From positions 62,001 to 126,000 of the forward strand of contig NZ_BPFD01000002.1 in assembly GCF_019655335.1 (NCBI RefSeq): a stretch of DNA of 64,000 nt, written 5' to 3'. Position numbers and translations under genes: made by a program. Shown here one piece after another: positions 1 through 10,406 of this stretch. Numbering within the stretch: the first letter of the stretch is position 1; each line of letters opens with the position of its first letter. The DNA comes from Shewanella hafniensis (GTDB lineage: Bacteria > Pseudomonadota > Gammaproteobacteria > Enterobacterales > Shewanellaceae). The notes under the pieces were generated by a model. It was not told the DNA's origin. It searched no databases and saw only the letters and a list, made by a program, of their open reading frames with translations.

Positions 1-21
1 ATAGGCTTAAGCCAATAATAC

Positions 22-45
22 AAAAGGGCATAAAAATGCCCTTTT
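22..45 (-). terminator. Hairpin downstream of lpxA
   Basis: A perfect 10-bp inverted repeat (22-31 and 36-45) with a 4-nt A-rich loop lies 20 bp after the lpxA stop. The stem ends in four U on either strand, so it could end transcription in both directions. The usual next gene, lpxB, would lie left of the window, so this may be an attenuator inside the operon rather than its end. Confidence 0.5.
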
Positions 46-65
46 GATGTCGTGTGGTCATCAAG

Positions 66-836
66 TTAGCGAATAATGCCGCGACTCGATGACTTTACAA
101 ATTCAAGGAACAATTTCACTTGCTCATCGCTCTGTGCATCTTCAGCTAGGGCTTCCATCGCTTCGTCAACTGTTAAGCTGCTGCGATATAAGGTTTTATA
201 AGCACGACGCACCGCCAGCTGGCTTTCTTTAGAAAAACCACGACGTTTCATGCCTTCGCTGTTTAAACCGCGTGGAATCGTCGGCTGACCCGCCGCCATC
301 ACAAAGGGAGGCACATCCTGCAGCACCAAAGAACACCCTGCAGTAAACGCATGGGCACCGATATGCACAAATTGGTGAACACCTGTCATACCGCCTAAAA
401 TCGCCCAATCACCCACGTGTACATGACCCGCGATAGAAGCGTTATTGGCCATGATTACATTATCGCCGACCACACAGTCATGGGCGATATGCACATAGTT
501 CATAAACAGGTTATTCGACCCAATACGGGTTTCACTGTTATCTTGAACTGTACCACGGTGAATAGTCACGTGCTCACGGATGACGTTATTGTCGCCAATG
601 ATCAGTCGTGTGGGTTCACCAGCGTATTTTTTGTCTTGGCATTCTTCGCCTACTGAGGCGAATTGAAAGATACGATTACCTTTGCCGATAATCGTTGGAC
701 CTTTAACAACCACATGGGAACTCAACCAACAATCATCACCAATTTCAACGCCTGCACCGATATAGGTCCAAGGGCCAATGGTGACGTTATTGCCAATTTT
801 TGCATCGGGATGCACAAACGCTAATGTATCTATCAC
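66..836 (-). CDS. lpxA: UDP-N-acetylglucosamine acyltransferase LpxA
   Basis: First step of lipid A synthesis: transfers a 3-hydroxyacyl chain from acyl-ACP to the 3-OH of UDP-GlcNAc in the cytoplasm. The protein is 256 aa, close to the 262 aa of E. coli. It shows left-handed beta-helix hexapeptide repeats over about residues 5-190, the segment [10 protein letters not shown] with the likely catalytic His at residue 119, and a C-terminal helical domain. It follows fabZ with a 4-bp overlap (ATGA type), which supports translational coupling in the lpxD-fabZ-lpxA operon. FabZ and LpxA compete for 3-hydroxyacyl-ACP, so the coupling makes sense. Confidence 0.97.
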   Translation of the reverse strand: MIDTLAFVHPDAKIGNNVTIGPWTYIGAGVEIGDDCWLSSHVVVKGPTIIGKGNRIFQFASVGEECQDKKYAGEPTRLIIGDNNVIREHVTIHRGTVQDNSETRIGSNNLFMNYVHIAHDCVVGDNVIMANNASIAGHVHVGDWAILGGMTGVHQFVHIGAHAFTAGCSLVLQDVPPFVMAAGQPTIPRGLNSEGMKRRGFSKESQLAVRRAYKTLYRSSLTVDEAMEALAEDAQSDEQVKLFLEFVKSSSRGIIR

Positions 837-1297
837 TGACTAATCTCTCTGCGGGCACACATGATTTCAGCGGAACAAACCACTTCACCATCCACTTTGG
901 CCTCACCGTAGAAGACGCCAATCCCGCGGCGCTCTTTAATCATTTTGACATCAAAATGGATTTGATCTCCTGGCTCAACCACACGTCTAAAACGCGCATT
1001 GTCGATACCAGCAAAGTAATACAACACCCCTGGAGGTGGCACATCACTACTCATGGTTTTAAAGGCTAACAGGCCAGTTGCCTGCGCCATGGCTTCTAAA
1101 ATAAGCACGCCTGGCATCACAGGCTGAACCGGGAAATGTCCCTGAAAAAATGGCTCATTTATTGAAACGTTTTTGATCGCCTGCAGACTAACACCAGGAG
1201 TGTAATCAAGCACACGATCGATCAATAGGAATGGATATCTATGGGGTAGATATTTAAGTATTTCTTTAATATCCATAGTGTTCATTTGATTAGACAC
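833..1297 (-). CDS. fabZ: 3-hydroxyacyl-ACP dehydratase FabZ
   Basis: Dehydrates 3-hydroxyacyl-ACP in fatty acid elongation. It is a 154-aa single hot-dog domain with the family motif [12 protein letters not shown] (His54) followed by catalytic Glu68 in LILEAMAQ. The chosen start is a GTG at 1297 because GAGGA lies about 9 nt upstream; an ATG four codons later is the alternative and would change little. It sits between lpxD and lpxA in the conserved lipid A gene order. Confidence 0.96.
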   Translation of the reverse strand: MSNQMNTMDIKEILKYLPHRYPFLLIDRVLDYTPGVSLQAIKNVSINEPFFQGHFPVQPVMPGVLILEAMAQATGLLAFKTMSSDVPPPGVLYYFAGIDNARFRRVVEPGDQIHFDVKMIKERRGIGVFYGEAKVDGEVVCSAEIMCARREISQ

Positions 1298-1328
1298 GAA
1301 CCGAGTTCCTCAAATTGCCTTGGAGCAA

Positions 1329-2354
1329 TTAATCTGGTGTTTTTAAATTTTTTTCCAACGTTTTAACACGCTGGAACAGTTCATCTAACTGACGGAAACG
1401 AACTGTATTTTTACGCCAAAGTTTATTGTCCATTGCCACTGTGGCAGAAGAGTATAAACCGGGCTCACGCATATTAGTGGTAATATTGGTAGCACCAGAC
1501 ACATGCACACCATCGGCAATGCTCAAATGACCTGCGATGGCACAACTACCGCCAATAATGCAATATTTACCAATAGTCACACTGCCAGCGATAGTCGTAC
1601 TACCAGCGATTGCGGTATTTTCACCGATAATATCGTTATGGGCAATTTGTACTTGGTTATCGATAATCACCCCATCGTGGATCTCGGTATGGCCTAATGC
1701 ACCGCGATCTACCGTTGAATTCGCACCTATCTCAACCCGATCGCCGATACGAACGCCGCCCGTTTGTGGAATTTTAATCCACTGGCCGCGTTCATTGGCA
1801 TAACCAAAACCATCTGAGCCTAATACGGCACCCGAATGGATAATACAATTTTGCCCCAAATGCACATCGTGATAGACGGTAACATTAGCCCATAAACGCG
1901 TTTTTGAGCCAATAACCACATCTTGTCCAAGCACAACACCGGCACCTATCTGGACATCTTCACCTAAAATAACGTTCGCACCAATAACCGCATTCGCCCC
2001 AATCGCAACACCTTCACCTATATGGGCAGAAGCGTCTATTTGAGCCGAAGGATGGATACCCACCGCCGCTTTAGGCGTAGTGTCCAAGTACTGGGCAACA
2101 CGGGCGAAACCAACGTAAGGATCTTTTACAATTAACGCAGTACCTTGATAATCCTGCGCATCTTTAGCTGACAATAACACCGCACTCGCTTGAGTTTCCT
2201 CAAGCTGAGAGCGATATTTACTGTTGGCTAAAAAAGAGATTTGACCCGCTTTGGCATGTTCTAAGGTCGCCACACTATTAATAACTAGCGTTTCGTCGCC
2301 TTGGATATCACCGTCTAATAACAGGCCTAGCTCTTTTAAAGTCACACTATTCAT
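1329..2354 (-). CDS. lpxD: UDP-3-O-(3-hydroxyacyl)glucosamine N-acyltransferase LpxD
   Basis: Third step of lipid A synthesis: adds the N-linked 3-hydroxyacyl chain from ACP to the glucosamine. At 341 aa it has the family length. An N-terminal uridine-binding domain (about 1-100) precedes a long hexapeptide-repeat beta-helix (about 100-310) containing the HND segment expected to carry the catalytic His, and a C-terminal helix with coiled-coil character. It begins 3 bp after the skp stop, so the two are almost certainly co-transcribed. Confidence 0.97.
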   Translation of the reverse strand: MNSVTLKELGLLLDGDIQGDETLVINSVATLEHAKAGQISFLANSKYRSQLEETQASAVLLSAKDAQDYQGTALIVKDPYVGFARVAQYLDTTPKAAVGIHPSAQIDASAHIGEGVAIGANAVIGANVILGEDVQIGAGVVLGQDVVIGSKTRLWANVTVYHDVHLGQNCIIHSGAVLGSDGFGYANERGQWIKIPQTGGVRIGDRVEIGANSTVDRGALGHTEIHDGVIIDNQVQIAHNDIIGENTAIAGSTTIAGSVTIGKYCIIGGSCAIAGHLSIADGVHVSGATNITTNMREPGLYSSATVAMDNKLWRKNTVRFRQLDELFQRVKTLEKNLKTPD

Positions 2355-2357
2355 CTA

Positions 2358-2864
2358 TTACTTGCCTTTGCTTAAGGCTTCAACCACTTTGCCACTGATG
2401 TCAGCGTTAGGCTTAACATAAATGACTGCACCACGTTGCAATACCAAATCATATTGGTCTTTTTCAGCGATAGTGTTGATGGCTTTTTGCACTTTAACTA
2501 ACAGTTTATTTTGCTCTTCACCTTGGCGACGACGTAAGTCTTCATCCAATGCTTTGCCTTTTAACTGATATTCAGATTTTAGCGATTCCATTTTACGAAC
2601 CAGTTCCGTTTTTTGTGCATCGTTCATTAACGCACCGTCACGTTGCTGCTTCTCCATCAGAGAGCGCATTTCTTCTTGCATTTTTTGGACATCAGCCATG
2701 CGATCGCCAAACTCTTTCTTCAGAGATTGAGAGATCTGTTCACGTTGTGGCAGCTGTTCGAACACAGCGCCCATATCCACTACGGCAATTTTCTCAGCAT
2801 GTGCCATTAACGGCGCGCCTAACAAAACTAACGTCATCAGCGCGCGATTTACCATCTTGTTCAA
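2358..2864 (-). CDS. skp: Periplasmic OMP chaperone Skp (OmpH)
   Basis: Trimeric periplasmic chaperone that holds unfolded outer-membrane proteins for the Bam complex. The 168-aa protein has a signal peptide of about 23 residues ending in MAHA, then a long charged helical segment (about 40-120) forming the coiled-coil tentacles, and a hydrophobic C-terminal part. A TTG start at 2864 is preferred because AAGGAG lies 6-7 nt upstream; the first ATG is three codons later and too far from that site. It lies between bamA and lpxD, as in most gammaproteobacteria. Confidence 0.95.
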   Translation of the reverse strand: MNKMVNRALMTLVLLGAPLMAHAEKIAVVDMGAVFEQLPQREQISQSLKKEFGDRMADVQKMQEEMRSLMEKQQRDGALMNDAQKTELVRKMESLKSEYQLKGKALDEDLRRRQGEEQNKLLVKVQKAINTIAEKDQYDLVLQRGAVIYVKPNADISGKVVEALSKGK

Positions 2865-2919
2865 AATAAACTCCTTGTTACCTTGTTATTGTCAGCAAAA
2901 CTTGCCGAGTGTATGCCTT

Positions 2920-5403
2920 TTAAAAAGTTTTGCCAATATTGAAAGAGAATATCTCTGTTTGGTCGCCTTCGTATTCTTTAATCGGCCACGCTAAGCTAAA
3001 CACCATAGGACCCATAGGTGATAACCACTGCACACTTAAGCCCCAAGAGGCGCGCAGGCGTGCTGGATCACTGTAGTCCTGTAACTTAGCAAACTCGTCT
3101 GCTGGCAAGCTATTTTTATAAAAATCGTAGTCAAACTCAGTATCCCAGACGTTACCCGCATCAACGAAGAAACTCGTACGTACTGAATTCGTGTAAGCCT
3201 CATCCAAGAATGGTGTTGGGACAATCAACTCCATGCTCGCTGTCGCAAGGGCATTACCACCGATTGAGCGACCAGAACTCACTTGGATACTATCAGGATC
3301 CGGCTGAGGGAAGTTACAGCCATCGCCGGATGGATCGAAGCAAGGTTCGCTGCCACTATACATATAGAAGGAGCGAGGACCGACCGAGTTTGACTTAAAG
3401 CCACGTAGAGAGCTACTACCACCCGAGTAATAGTTTTCCCAGAAAGGCAGAATTTGATCGTTATCGTTAAACTGACCATAACCGTTGCCATAACCTAATC
3501 GACCACGGGCCAAAAGCACGAAGCTCTGACTACGGTTGATAGGGAAATAGAAGTTAGTGTCAAAGTCTGTCTTAAAGTACTGTAAATCAGATCCTGGCGA
3601 AGTCATTTTACCGTTCAAACGCTGAGACGAGCCGTCTGTTGGGAAAGTGCCACGGTTCAAGGTGCTACGATACCAACCCAAACTCAATTCAAAGTTATCG
3701 AAACTTAAGTCCGCATTTGGATCGTTATCACGATAGATGTTATAGAAACGACGCGCTTGCTCGTAGGCGGAAATTTCAGAAATCGTGTTATGACGATAGC
3801 CGATGCCACCGTTGATACGGTTGTATTCATTGATCGGGAAACCCGAGTTCAATGCCACACCGTAAGAACTGTTTTTATAACGTTCTAAGTTAGCTTCATT
3901 GGCGTCAAACTCACTCCAATAAACGCTACCCCCTAAACTCACGCCATCCTTCGTCCAATACGGATCGGTATAGGATAAGTTAACGTTCTTAGAGTACTTG
4001 TTGGTGCTCAAACTCACACCAGCTTGGTTACCTGTGCCTAAGAAGTTATTTTGCTGCACACCAAACTGCAAGCTCAGGCCTGATTCAGTACCATAACCTA
4101 CGCCAGCGTTGAATGAGCCAGACGGCTGCTCTTTCACTTTCACTGCGACATCGACTAAATCATCGGTACCTGGCACTTGAATGGTTTCAGTGTCAACAGT
4201 TTCGAAGAAGCCCAAACGGTTAAGACGCGCTTTAGATTGCTCAACTTGTGCAGAGTTTAACCAAGCCCCTTCCATCTGACGCAGTTCACGGCGCATCACT
4301 TCATCTTTGGTCACTGTGTTACCAGTGAAGTTAATCGCACGAACGTAAACACGTTTACCCGGTTTAACATTGATGTTTAATGTCACTTCTTTGGTCTTAT
4401 CATCAATTTCTGGGTAGGTTTTGACTTCTGGGTAGGCATAACCGAAGCGGCCTAAATATTTGCTGTACATTTCTTCGGTGAAAGTCACATCGCCGCCGTT
4501 GTACATATCACCCGCTTTGATTGGCAGAATTGATTTCATCAACTCTTCACGGCCCATCAAATCACCCGTCAGGTTTACTTCTTTAACTTTATATTTCTCA
4601 CCTTCATCTACGTTGATGGTGATATATAAACCTTTACGGTCAGGCGTCATCGCCACTTGCGTCGAGGTGACTTCAAAGCGGATATAACCTTTATTGTGAT
4701 AATAGGTTTTGATGGTCTCGAGATCGGCCTGCAGCTTTTGCTTCTGATAACGGCGTTCGCCAAACAGATCCCACCAAGCCACATAATCTTTAAGTTCCAA
4801 CATGCCAATCAACTCAGCATCGGTGAACTCATGATTACCGACCACGTTAATTTGGCGGATTTCGGCCGCTAAACCTTCGGTGAACTTAAATTTCAGCTCA
4901 ACCCGGTTACGGGGCAAGTTGATCACTTGAGCTTCCACTTTAGCGCCGTATTTACCCACGCCGTAGTAGAAATCCTGCAGACCCTTTTCAATACCGGTCA
5001 ACATAGTGCGATCGAGCGACTCACCGACTTTAACGCCAGAACCGTCCAGACTTTCCTGCAACTGTTCGTCTTTAATGTCTTTGTTGCCATCAAATGTCAC
5101 GGCACTGATGGTGGGACGTTCAGTGACTTTCACCACTAATACGCCGCCATCTCGGCTCACGGAGACATTTTCAAAGTTAGTCGATGCATACAAGCTTTTA
5201 ATCGCTTGTTGAATTCTTAACTGGTCAACAGTGTCACCTACTTTTACTGGTAAGCTTAACAGGGCAGCACCGAGTGCAACTCGCTGCAAACCTTCAACTT
5301 GGATGTCGGTCACTTCAAACGGTTGGAAAGTATCAGCCAACACAGTCCCTGAAAACGACGCACCGACGAATAACATCGAGGCAAAAAGTTTATTCAATCT
5401 CAT
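2920..5403 (-). CDS. bamA: Outer membrane protein assembly factor BamA
   Basis: Essential core of the Bam complex that inserts beta-barrel proteins into the outer membrane. The 827 aa (E. coli 810) comprise a signal peptide (1-23, ending TVLA), five POTRA repeats (about 25-425) and a 16-stranded barrel (about 430-827). The barrel contains the conserved LRGF motif of loop 6 and ends in the Phe typical of outer-membrane proteins. The extracellular loops include a Cys-containing segment (around 695-710) likely to be species-variable. It is flanked by rseP and skp, the standard envelope-biogenesis order. Confidence 0.97.
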   Translation of the reverse strand: MRLNKLFASMLFVGASFSGTVLADTFQPFEVTDIQVEGLQRVALGAALLSLPVKVGDTVDQLRIQQAIKSLYASTNFENVSVSRDGGVLVVKVTERPTISAVTFDGNKDIKDEQLQESLDGSGVKVGESLDRTMLTGIEKGLQDFYYGVGKYGAKVEAQVINLPRNRVELKFKFTEGLAAEIRQINVVGNHEFTDAELIGMLELKDYVAWWDLFGERRYQKQKLQADLETIKTYYHNKGYIRFEVTSTQVAMTPDRKGLYITINVDEGEKYKVKEVNLTGDLMGREELMKSILPIKAGDMYNGGDVTFTEEMYSKYLGRFGYAYPEVKTYPEIDDKTKEVTLNINVKPGKRVYVRAINFTGNTVTKDEVMRRELRQMEGAWLNSAQVEQSKARLNRLGFFETVDTETIQVPGTDDLVDVAVKVKEQPSGSFNAGVGYGTESGLSLQFGVQQNNFLGTGNQAGVSLSTNKYSKNVNLSYTDPYWTKDGVSLGGSVYWSEFDANEANLERYKNSSYGVALNSGFPINEYNRINGGIGYRHNTISEISAYEQARRFYNIYRDNDPNADLSFDNFELSLGWYRSTLNRGTFPTDGSSQRLNGKMTSPGSDLQYFKTDFDTNFYFPINRSQSFVLLARGRLGYGNGYGQFNDNDQILPFWENYYSGGSSSLRGFKSNSVGPRSFYMYSGSEPCFDPSGDGCNFPQPDPDSIQVSSGRSIGGNALATASMELIVPTPFLDEAYTNSVRTSFFVDAGNVWDTEFDYDFYKNSLPADEFAKLQDYSDPARLRASWGLSVQWLSPMGPMVFSLAWPIKEYEGDQTEIFSFNIGKTF

Positions 5404-5434
5404 AGAGCACTTCTAATTATTAGTCTGTCCTTGC

Positions 5435-6805
5435 TCAGAGTCGGGCAAAATCATTGAAGAGCGCAATGCTCATCAACATCAGCAGTATTGCTGCCCCAAA
5501 TCTGAATCCTATTTCCTGCACCTTTTCAGGTACAGGTTTACCAGTTATTACTTCAATAAAGTAATACAGCAGGTGTCCCCCATCGAGCACAGGTAAAGGC
5601 AACAAGTTAATGATGCCTAAATTGACGCTGATGAGCGCGAGGAACCCGAGAAAATAGACCAGACCATAGTTTGCACTACTGCCCGCACCCTGTGCGATCG
5701 AGATGGGTCCACTCAGGTTTTTCACCGACACATCGCCGGTAAATAATTTGCCAATCATCTTAAAGCTCACAGCAACAAGTTGCCATGTTTTATCCGCTGC
5801 GATGCCGAAAGAATCGATTGGTCCATATTCAAGTTGTAAACGCATATTGTCTGGCCATGGCGCTTGGGTTGGGCTCACCCCCAGCATACCTATCTCTTGG
5901 CCATCGGCGTTTTTACTGCTTAACGGTGTCACTGCCACGTTAAACTGCTCGCCATTGCGACGCACAGTTAAGCTCACAGGCACATTGGCAGAATGTTGAA
6001 TAATGTCAACAAAAGCCTGCCAATCGGAATAATTTTTACCATTTATCGCCACTAAGGTATCGCCGACTTTCAGCTCACTATTCGCAGCGGCGCTGTCAGG
6101 GCTAATTGCAGCTATTGTCGGGACAATTTCAGGGCGATAAATCCCTAAACCTAAAGTGGTAATCGGTGATTCTTTTTCAGGATCAAAATGCCAATTGCGG
6201 GTATCTAAAGTATAAGAGCGCACACTGGAATCTAAGCCCTGTAAACCGTTAACAGGTGTCAGCGATACACTCAGACTTTCATCGCCTATGTGGCCCGCTA
6301 AGGCTAAATTCACCTCTTCCCAGTTACGCACAGCCTGACCGGAAATGGCCGTAATTTGCATGGGCTCAGTAACTTGGATTTGCGCGGCGGCTGTCCCAGG
6401 CGTTGTCGATGTGATAACAGGTTTCAGTGAGGGCACACCAATCAAATACATGAAATACAAGGCAACAATAGCAAAAATGAAATTCGCAATCGGGCCAGCA
6501 GCCACAATCGCAATGCGTTGCCAAACGGTTTTACGATTGAATGCTTGATCTTTTAATTCATCGGGAACATCTTCAACGCGCTCATCGAGCATTTTGACAT
6601 AACCACCGAGTGGGATCATGGCTAACACGTATTCAGTGCCATCTTTACCGACACGGCGCCAAATCGCCTTACCAAAACCTATGGAGAAACGTTCGACTTT
6701 GACACCACAACGGCGCGCGACATAGAAATGGCCGTATTCGTGGGCTGTGATTAACAGGCCCAGTGCAACGATAAAAGAACCTAAGTTCCATAAAAAATCT
6801 AACAT
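5435..6805 (-). CDS. rseP: Site-2 zinc metalloprotease RseP
   Basis: Inner-membrane intramembrane protease that cleaves RseA after DegS in the sigma-E response and can also trim signal peptides. The 456 aa show the HEYGH zinc motif near residue 23 in the first membrane helix, two PDZ domains in the periplasmic region (about 120-320), the LDGGH motif in the third helix (around 402) and a last C-terminal helix. It lies between dxr and bamA, the usual gammaproteobacterial arrangement linking envelope stress signalling with OMP assembly. Confidence 0.96.
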   Translation of the reverse strand: MLDFLWNLGSFIVALGLLITAHEYGHFYVARRCGVKVERFSIGFGKAIWRRVGKDGTEYVLAMIPLGGYVKMLDERVEDVPDELKDQAFNRKTVWQRIAIVAAGPIANFIFAIVALYFMYLIGVPSLKPVITSTTPGTAAAQIQVTEPMQITAISGQAVRNWEEVNLALAGHIGDESLSVSLTPVNGLQGLDSSVRSYTLDTRNWHFDPEKESPITTLGLGIYRPEIVPTIAAISPDSAAANSELKVGDTLVAINGKNYSDWQAFVDIIQHSANVPVSLTVRRNGEQFNVAVTPLSSKNADGQEIGMLGVSPTQAPWPDNMRLQLEYGPIDSFGIAADKTWQLVAVSFKMIGKLFTGDVSVKNLSGPISIAQGAGSSANYGLVYFLGFLALISVNLGIINLLPLPVLDGGHLLYYFIEVITGKPVPEKVQEIGFRFGAAILLMLMSIALFNDFARL

Positions 6806-6844
6806 CCCACTCCTTACGTCATTGATTTAATCATTCAGCCATTG

Positions 6845-8035
6845 CTAAGCGATGCTTGCTAAGGTCTCACGCGCATAGACGCGGGTTTGCGCATCTAAGG
6901 CTAAAATATCTTCTATGCTGCCCATAGGGCACTTAGGCACAGTCACTAAACAAGCTTCGTTCACTTTTGCAATTTGCGTAAAGCCAATTTGCCCCTGTAA
7001 AAATGCTTCAACGGCAATCTCATTGGCAGCATTTAACACTGTTGTCGCCTCTTGCCCTTGGGCACACGCGTCCATTGCCAGAGCCAAACAGGGGAAACGT
7101 TCAAAATCAGGTTCATAAAAGCTTAACTGTCCGACTTTGAAAAAATCTAAAGGTTCAACGCCAGAATGAATTCTTTGCGGATAAGCCATGCAATGGGCAA
7201 TCGGTGTGCGCATATCTGGGTTACCCATTTGAGCAATAACCGAACCATCAAGGTACTGCACCATAGAGTGGATCACGCTTTGCGGGTGGATAACCACCTT
7301 CAGTTGCTCAGCCTGAGTGTTAAACAACCAACGCGCCTCAATAAACTCTAAGCCCTTATTCATCATAGTGGCGGAGTCGACGGAGATTTTAGGTCCCATG
7401 GACCAATTAGGATGTTTACAAGCCTGAGCTGGCGTCATGGCGGCCAGTGTCGCCAAATCCGAGCGCAGGAAAGGCCCACCAGAACCGGTTAACAGAATAT
7501 GGGAAATACCCGATGCCGCTAAGTCACAACGGCCAAGGTTGGCTTGCACTTCTTGGGGGAGACATTGGAAGATGGCATTATGCTCACTATCCACAGGCAA
7601 GAGCACAGCACCAGAGCGCTTAGTCGCCTCAATAAACAGCTCACCTGACATGACTAAGGCTTCTTTATTGGCCAGTAATACCCGCTTACCCGCCTTTACG
7701 GCTTCAAGCGTCGGTACTAGCCCTGCAGCCCCAACAATCGCCGCCATCACAGTATCCACTTCGGCAGCGGTCACTAAACCGAGTAAATCATTGATGCCTG
7801 TGGTGACTTGGATATTGAGCGTCGCGGGTAAAACGGCACGCAACTGTTTTGCTGCCGCTTCATCCACCATATGCGCCACTTTTGGTCTGTGAGCAACACA
7901 AAGTGCGAGCATCTTATCGACGCTGGCGTTAGCCACTAGTCCGTACACGCGATAAGCGAGTGGATTCGCTGAGATCACACTTAAGGTACTGGCACCTATA
8001 GAGCCGGTAGCACCCAAAATCACCATATTTTGCAT
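6845..8035 (-). CDS. dxr: 1-deoxy-D-xylulose 5-phosphate reductoisomerase
   Basis: Converts DXP to MEP, the first committed step of the non-mevalonate isoprenoid pathway, using NADPH and a divalent metal. The sequence opens with the Rossmann motif GATGSIG, then NKEALV and SEHNAIFQ of the active-site region, and has a C-terminal helical domain. The frame is open seven codons further (to 8056), but the ATG at 8035 gives the family N-terminus and starts 4 bp after the cdsA stop, so I prefer it. The pathway supplies UppS, encoded two genes upstream. Confidence 0.95.
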   Translation of the reverse strand: MQNMVILGATGSIGASTLSVISANPLAYRVYGLVANASVDKMLALCVAHRPKVAHMVDEAAAKQLRAVLPATLNIQVTTGINDLLGLVTAAEVDTVMAAIVGAAGLVPTLEAVKAGKRVLLANKEALVMSGELFIEATKRSGAVLLPVDSEHNAIFQCLPQEVQANLGRCDLAASGISHILLTGSGGPFLRSDLATLAAMTPAQACKHPNWSMGPKISVDSATMMNKGLEFIEARWLFNTQAEQLKVVIHPQSVIHSMVQYLDGSVIAQMGNPDMRTPIAHCMAYPQRIHSGVEPLDFFKVGQLSFYEPDFERFPCLALAMDACAQGQEATTVLNAANEIAVEAFLQGQIGFTQIAKVNEACLVTVPKCPMGSIEDILALDAQTRVYARETLASIA

Positions 8036-8039
8036 AGCG

Positions 8040-8897
8040 TTACATCCAGAATGCAATGTAGATCAGGGTAAACACCGGCAAGGCTGCGGTCAGGCTGTCG
8101 ATGCGATCTAGTACGCCGCCGTGACCTGGCAAAATGGTGCCAGAATCTTTGATACAGGCCGCACGCTTAAACATACTTTCAGATAAATCCCCCACTGCTG
8201 ACACTAAGGCAACAAATAAGGTTACTGCCACAACTAAGCCCAGTTCTTGCTCAGGCGAATAATACATCACAATCGCAACCACTATCATGGTGGTTGCTAA
8301 ACCACCGAGTAGGCCTTCAAGCGTTTTCGCTGGGCTCACCGCGGGCATTAGTTTGGTTTTACCTATCGCCTTACCAACAAAGTAAGCGCCAGAATCGGCA
8401 GCCCACACAATCAACATCACCAAAAATACCAATACTGGGCCAAAATAAGGCGAAGCTTGTGAACCAATAGATTTGAGCGCGATAAGAGCGACAAAGCAAG
8501 GGATTAAGGTTAACTGTCCAAACATGGACTTAAACATAGGATTTTTTTGCCAAAACTTAGCGCTCTTAGGATAAGTCACCACTAATAATAGTGAGGCTAA
8601 CCACCAAAGTGCGCCAATATAGAGAATGGCTAAATAGATAGGGTGTAATTGATGGCTTAACCAAACCGCATCGATGGGCACAATCAGATTCAGTGCCACC
8701 AACAAGATACCGACCGTACAGGTGAAGCTCCACTGAGTCACATCACACTGATTATCGATAATTCTTCCCCATTCCTTTGCTGCAATGAGAAAGACGCCGA
8801 CCAAAGCCCAAGCGAAGTAGCTGGCAGGGAGCAAGAATATCGCCCCCAAAACTAATGGAACTAACCAAATTGCTGTTATTATTCGTTGTTTTAGCAA
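8040..8897 (-). CDS. cdsA: Phosphatidate cytidylyltransferase CdsA
   Basis: Makes CDP-diacylglycerol from phosphatidate and CTP, feeding all phospholipid synthesis. This 285-aa inner-membrane protein has about seven to eight hydrophobic helices. The family signature lies near the C-terminus: [11 protein letters not shown] followed by [12 protein letters not shown], with the Asp residues that bind metal. It sits between uppS (20 bp upstream) and dxr (4 bp downstream). Confidence 0.95.
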   Translation of the reverse strand: MLKQRIITAIWLVPLVLGAIFLLPASYFAWALVGVFLIAAKEWGRIIDNQCDVTQWSFTCTVGILLVALNLIVPIDAVWLSHQLHPIYLAILYIGALWWLASLLLVVTYPKSAKFWQKNPMFKSMFGQLTLIPCFVALIALKSIGSQASPYFGPVLVFLVMLIVWAADSGAYFVGKAIGKTKLMPAVSPAKTLEGLLGGLATTMIVVAIVMYYSPEQELGLVVAVTLFVALVSAVGDLSESMFKRAACIKDSGTILPGHGGVLDRIDSLTAALPVFTLIYIAFWM

Positions 8898-8917
8898 AAA
8901 AAATCCCTCATGAGGTT

Positions 8918-9745
8918 TTACAATGCACGCATCTCATCAATCTGACTTCCAGTCAAACCAAAGCGGCGCTGGCGACTTGCAAAAATGGCAATCGCTTCAT
9001 GAAAAGCCTGTTCATCGAAATCAGGCCAAAGGGTGTCGGTAAACACCAATTCTGCATAGGCCGCCTGCCACAGCACAAAATTGCTGATGCGACAGTCCCC
9101 GCCCGTGCGGATCATTAAATCAACTTCACTCTGATTTTGCATGCACAAATGTGCACTTAAGGCTTCTTCGGTGAACTGACTGCTGGTCATTTCGCCAGTT
9201 TCAACCTTTTCCGCTAATTTTTGGGCTGCTTGAAGTATGTCCCAACGGCCACCATAGTTAGCGGCGACATTCAAAACTAAGCCGGTATTACCTGATGTCT
9301 TCTCTTGCGCGGCAGCAATTTGCTTCTGTAATCGCGCAGAAAAACGGCTGATATCGCCAATAATCTTCAGCTTAACCTGATTCTTATGCAGCAATTTAAT
9401 TTCACGCTGTAATACGGTAAAAAACAATTCCATCAGCAAGCTGACTTCTTTATCGGGTCTACGCCAATTCTCGCTAGAAAATGCAAATAACGTTAGCGAT
9501 TCAATACCCAATTGGCTTGCCGTGCTTACGGCTCTTCTAACGGCCTTAACACCGGCCTTATGCCCCAACACTCGTGGCTTACCTTGGGTTTGTGCCCAAC
9601 GCCCATTGCCATCCATAATAATGGCGACATGCTTAGGTAACGACTGTTTCACGAGTTCGGGTAATTGTCCCGGCAAGGTCGTTTGAGTGTATAAATCACT
9701 CTCACTCGTCCTAGGGTGCGGATCAAGTTCCACTGTGGATGACAT
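8918..9745 (-). CDS. uppS: Undecaprenyl diphosphate synthase UppS
   Basis: Cis-prenyltransferase that extends farnesyl diphosphate with eight isopentenyl units to make the C55 carrier for peptidoglycan and O-antigen. The hallmark [11 protein letters not shown] (catalytic Asp, around 44) and the [11 protein letters not shown] and [11 protein letters not shown] motifs are present. At 275 aa it is about 20 longer than E. coli because of a non-conserved N-terminal tail (about 1-35). A shorter start cannot be excluded, but no better ribosome site is evident. Confidence 0.95.
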   Translation of the reverse strand: MSSTVELDPHPRTSESDLYTQTTLPGQLPELVKQSLPKHVAIIMDGNGRWAQTQGKPRVLGHKAGVKAVRRAVSTASQLGIESLTLFAFSSENWRRPDKEVSLLMELFFTVLQREIKLLHKNQVKLKIIGDISRFSARLQKQIAAAQEKTSGNTGLVLNVAANYGGRWDILQAAQKLAEKVETGEMTSSQFTEEALSAHLCMQNQSEVDLMIRTGGDCRISNFVLWQAAYAELVFTDTLWPDFDEQAFHEAIAIFASRQRRFGLTGSQIDEMRAL

Positions 9746-9772
9746 CTAATACAGCCCTTTAAAATAGACAAA

Positions 9773-9799
9773 CGCCGTGTAGTATACCCCTACACGGCG
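9773..9799 (-). terminator. Hairpin between frr and uppS
   Basis: A perfect 10-bp GC-rich inverted repeat (9773-9782 and 9790-9799) with a 7-nt loop lies after frr. On the minus strand it is followed by TTTGTCTATTTT, so it probably ends part of the frr transcript. Because uppS follows at once, it may act as a partial terminator. Confidence 0.65.
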
Positions 9800-9827
9800 C
9801 ATCAACTCTAGCTTATCGAACTTGAGA

Positions 9828-10385
9828 TTAGACTTCCATCAACTCAATTTCTTTGGCTGCTAAAATCTCATCAACCTTTTTAATGTGAGCATCGGTGAAC
9901 TTTTGTACTTCTTCTTCGCTACGACGAACGTCATCTTCTGTACATTCTTTAGCTTTCTCAAGCTTTTTCACTTCAGAAATGGCATCACGACGTACGTTGC
10001 GGATAGCGATACGACCGTTTTCGGCTTCGTTACGCACCACTTTGATGAAGTCTTTACGACGCTCTTCCGTCAGCGCGGGTAATGGAATACGCAAGGTCGC
10101 GCCAGCAGACATAGGGTTCAGACCTAAATCTGAGCTCATAATGGCCTTTTCAACGGCTTGGATAGCACTACGATCGAATACAGTCACAGACAGAGTGCGT
10201 GAATCTTCAACGCCCACGTTTGCCACTTGGTTCAGTGGTGTCATAGTACCGTAGTAAGACACTTGAATTGAATCAAGCAGGCTTGGGTGAGCACGACCTG
10301 TACGTACTTTCGCCATTTGGTTTTTAGTCGCTTCTACACATTTACCCATGCGTTCTTGCGCATCTTTCTTAATGTTCTCAATCAC
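9828..10385 (-). CDS. frr: Ribosome recycling factor
   Basis: Splits post-termination ribosomes together with EF-G. The 185 aa match the family length exactly. It has the two-domain pattern: a three-helix bundle with the [11 protein letters not shown] segment and the C-terminal [15 protein letters not shown] region, and a small beta/alpha domain (about 30-105) with the [16 protein letters not shown] stretch. It starts 21 bp after pyrH, so it is co-transcribed with it. Confidence 0.97.
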   Translation of the reverse strand: MIENIKKDAQERMGKCVEATKNQMAKVRTGRAHPSLLDSIQVSYYGTMTPLNQVANVGVEDSRTLSVTVFDRSAIQAVEKAIMSSDLGLNPMSAGATLRIPLPALTEERRKDFIKVVRNEAENGRIAIRNVRRDAISEVKKLEKAKECTEDDVRRSEEEVQKFTDAHIKKVDEILAAKEIELMEV

Positions 10386-10406
10386 GTTAAATGTCCTTCT
10401 TGGTCA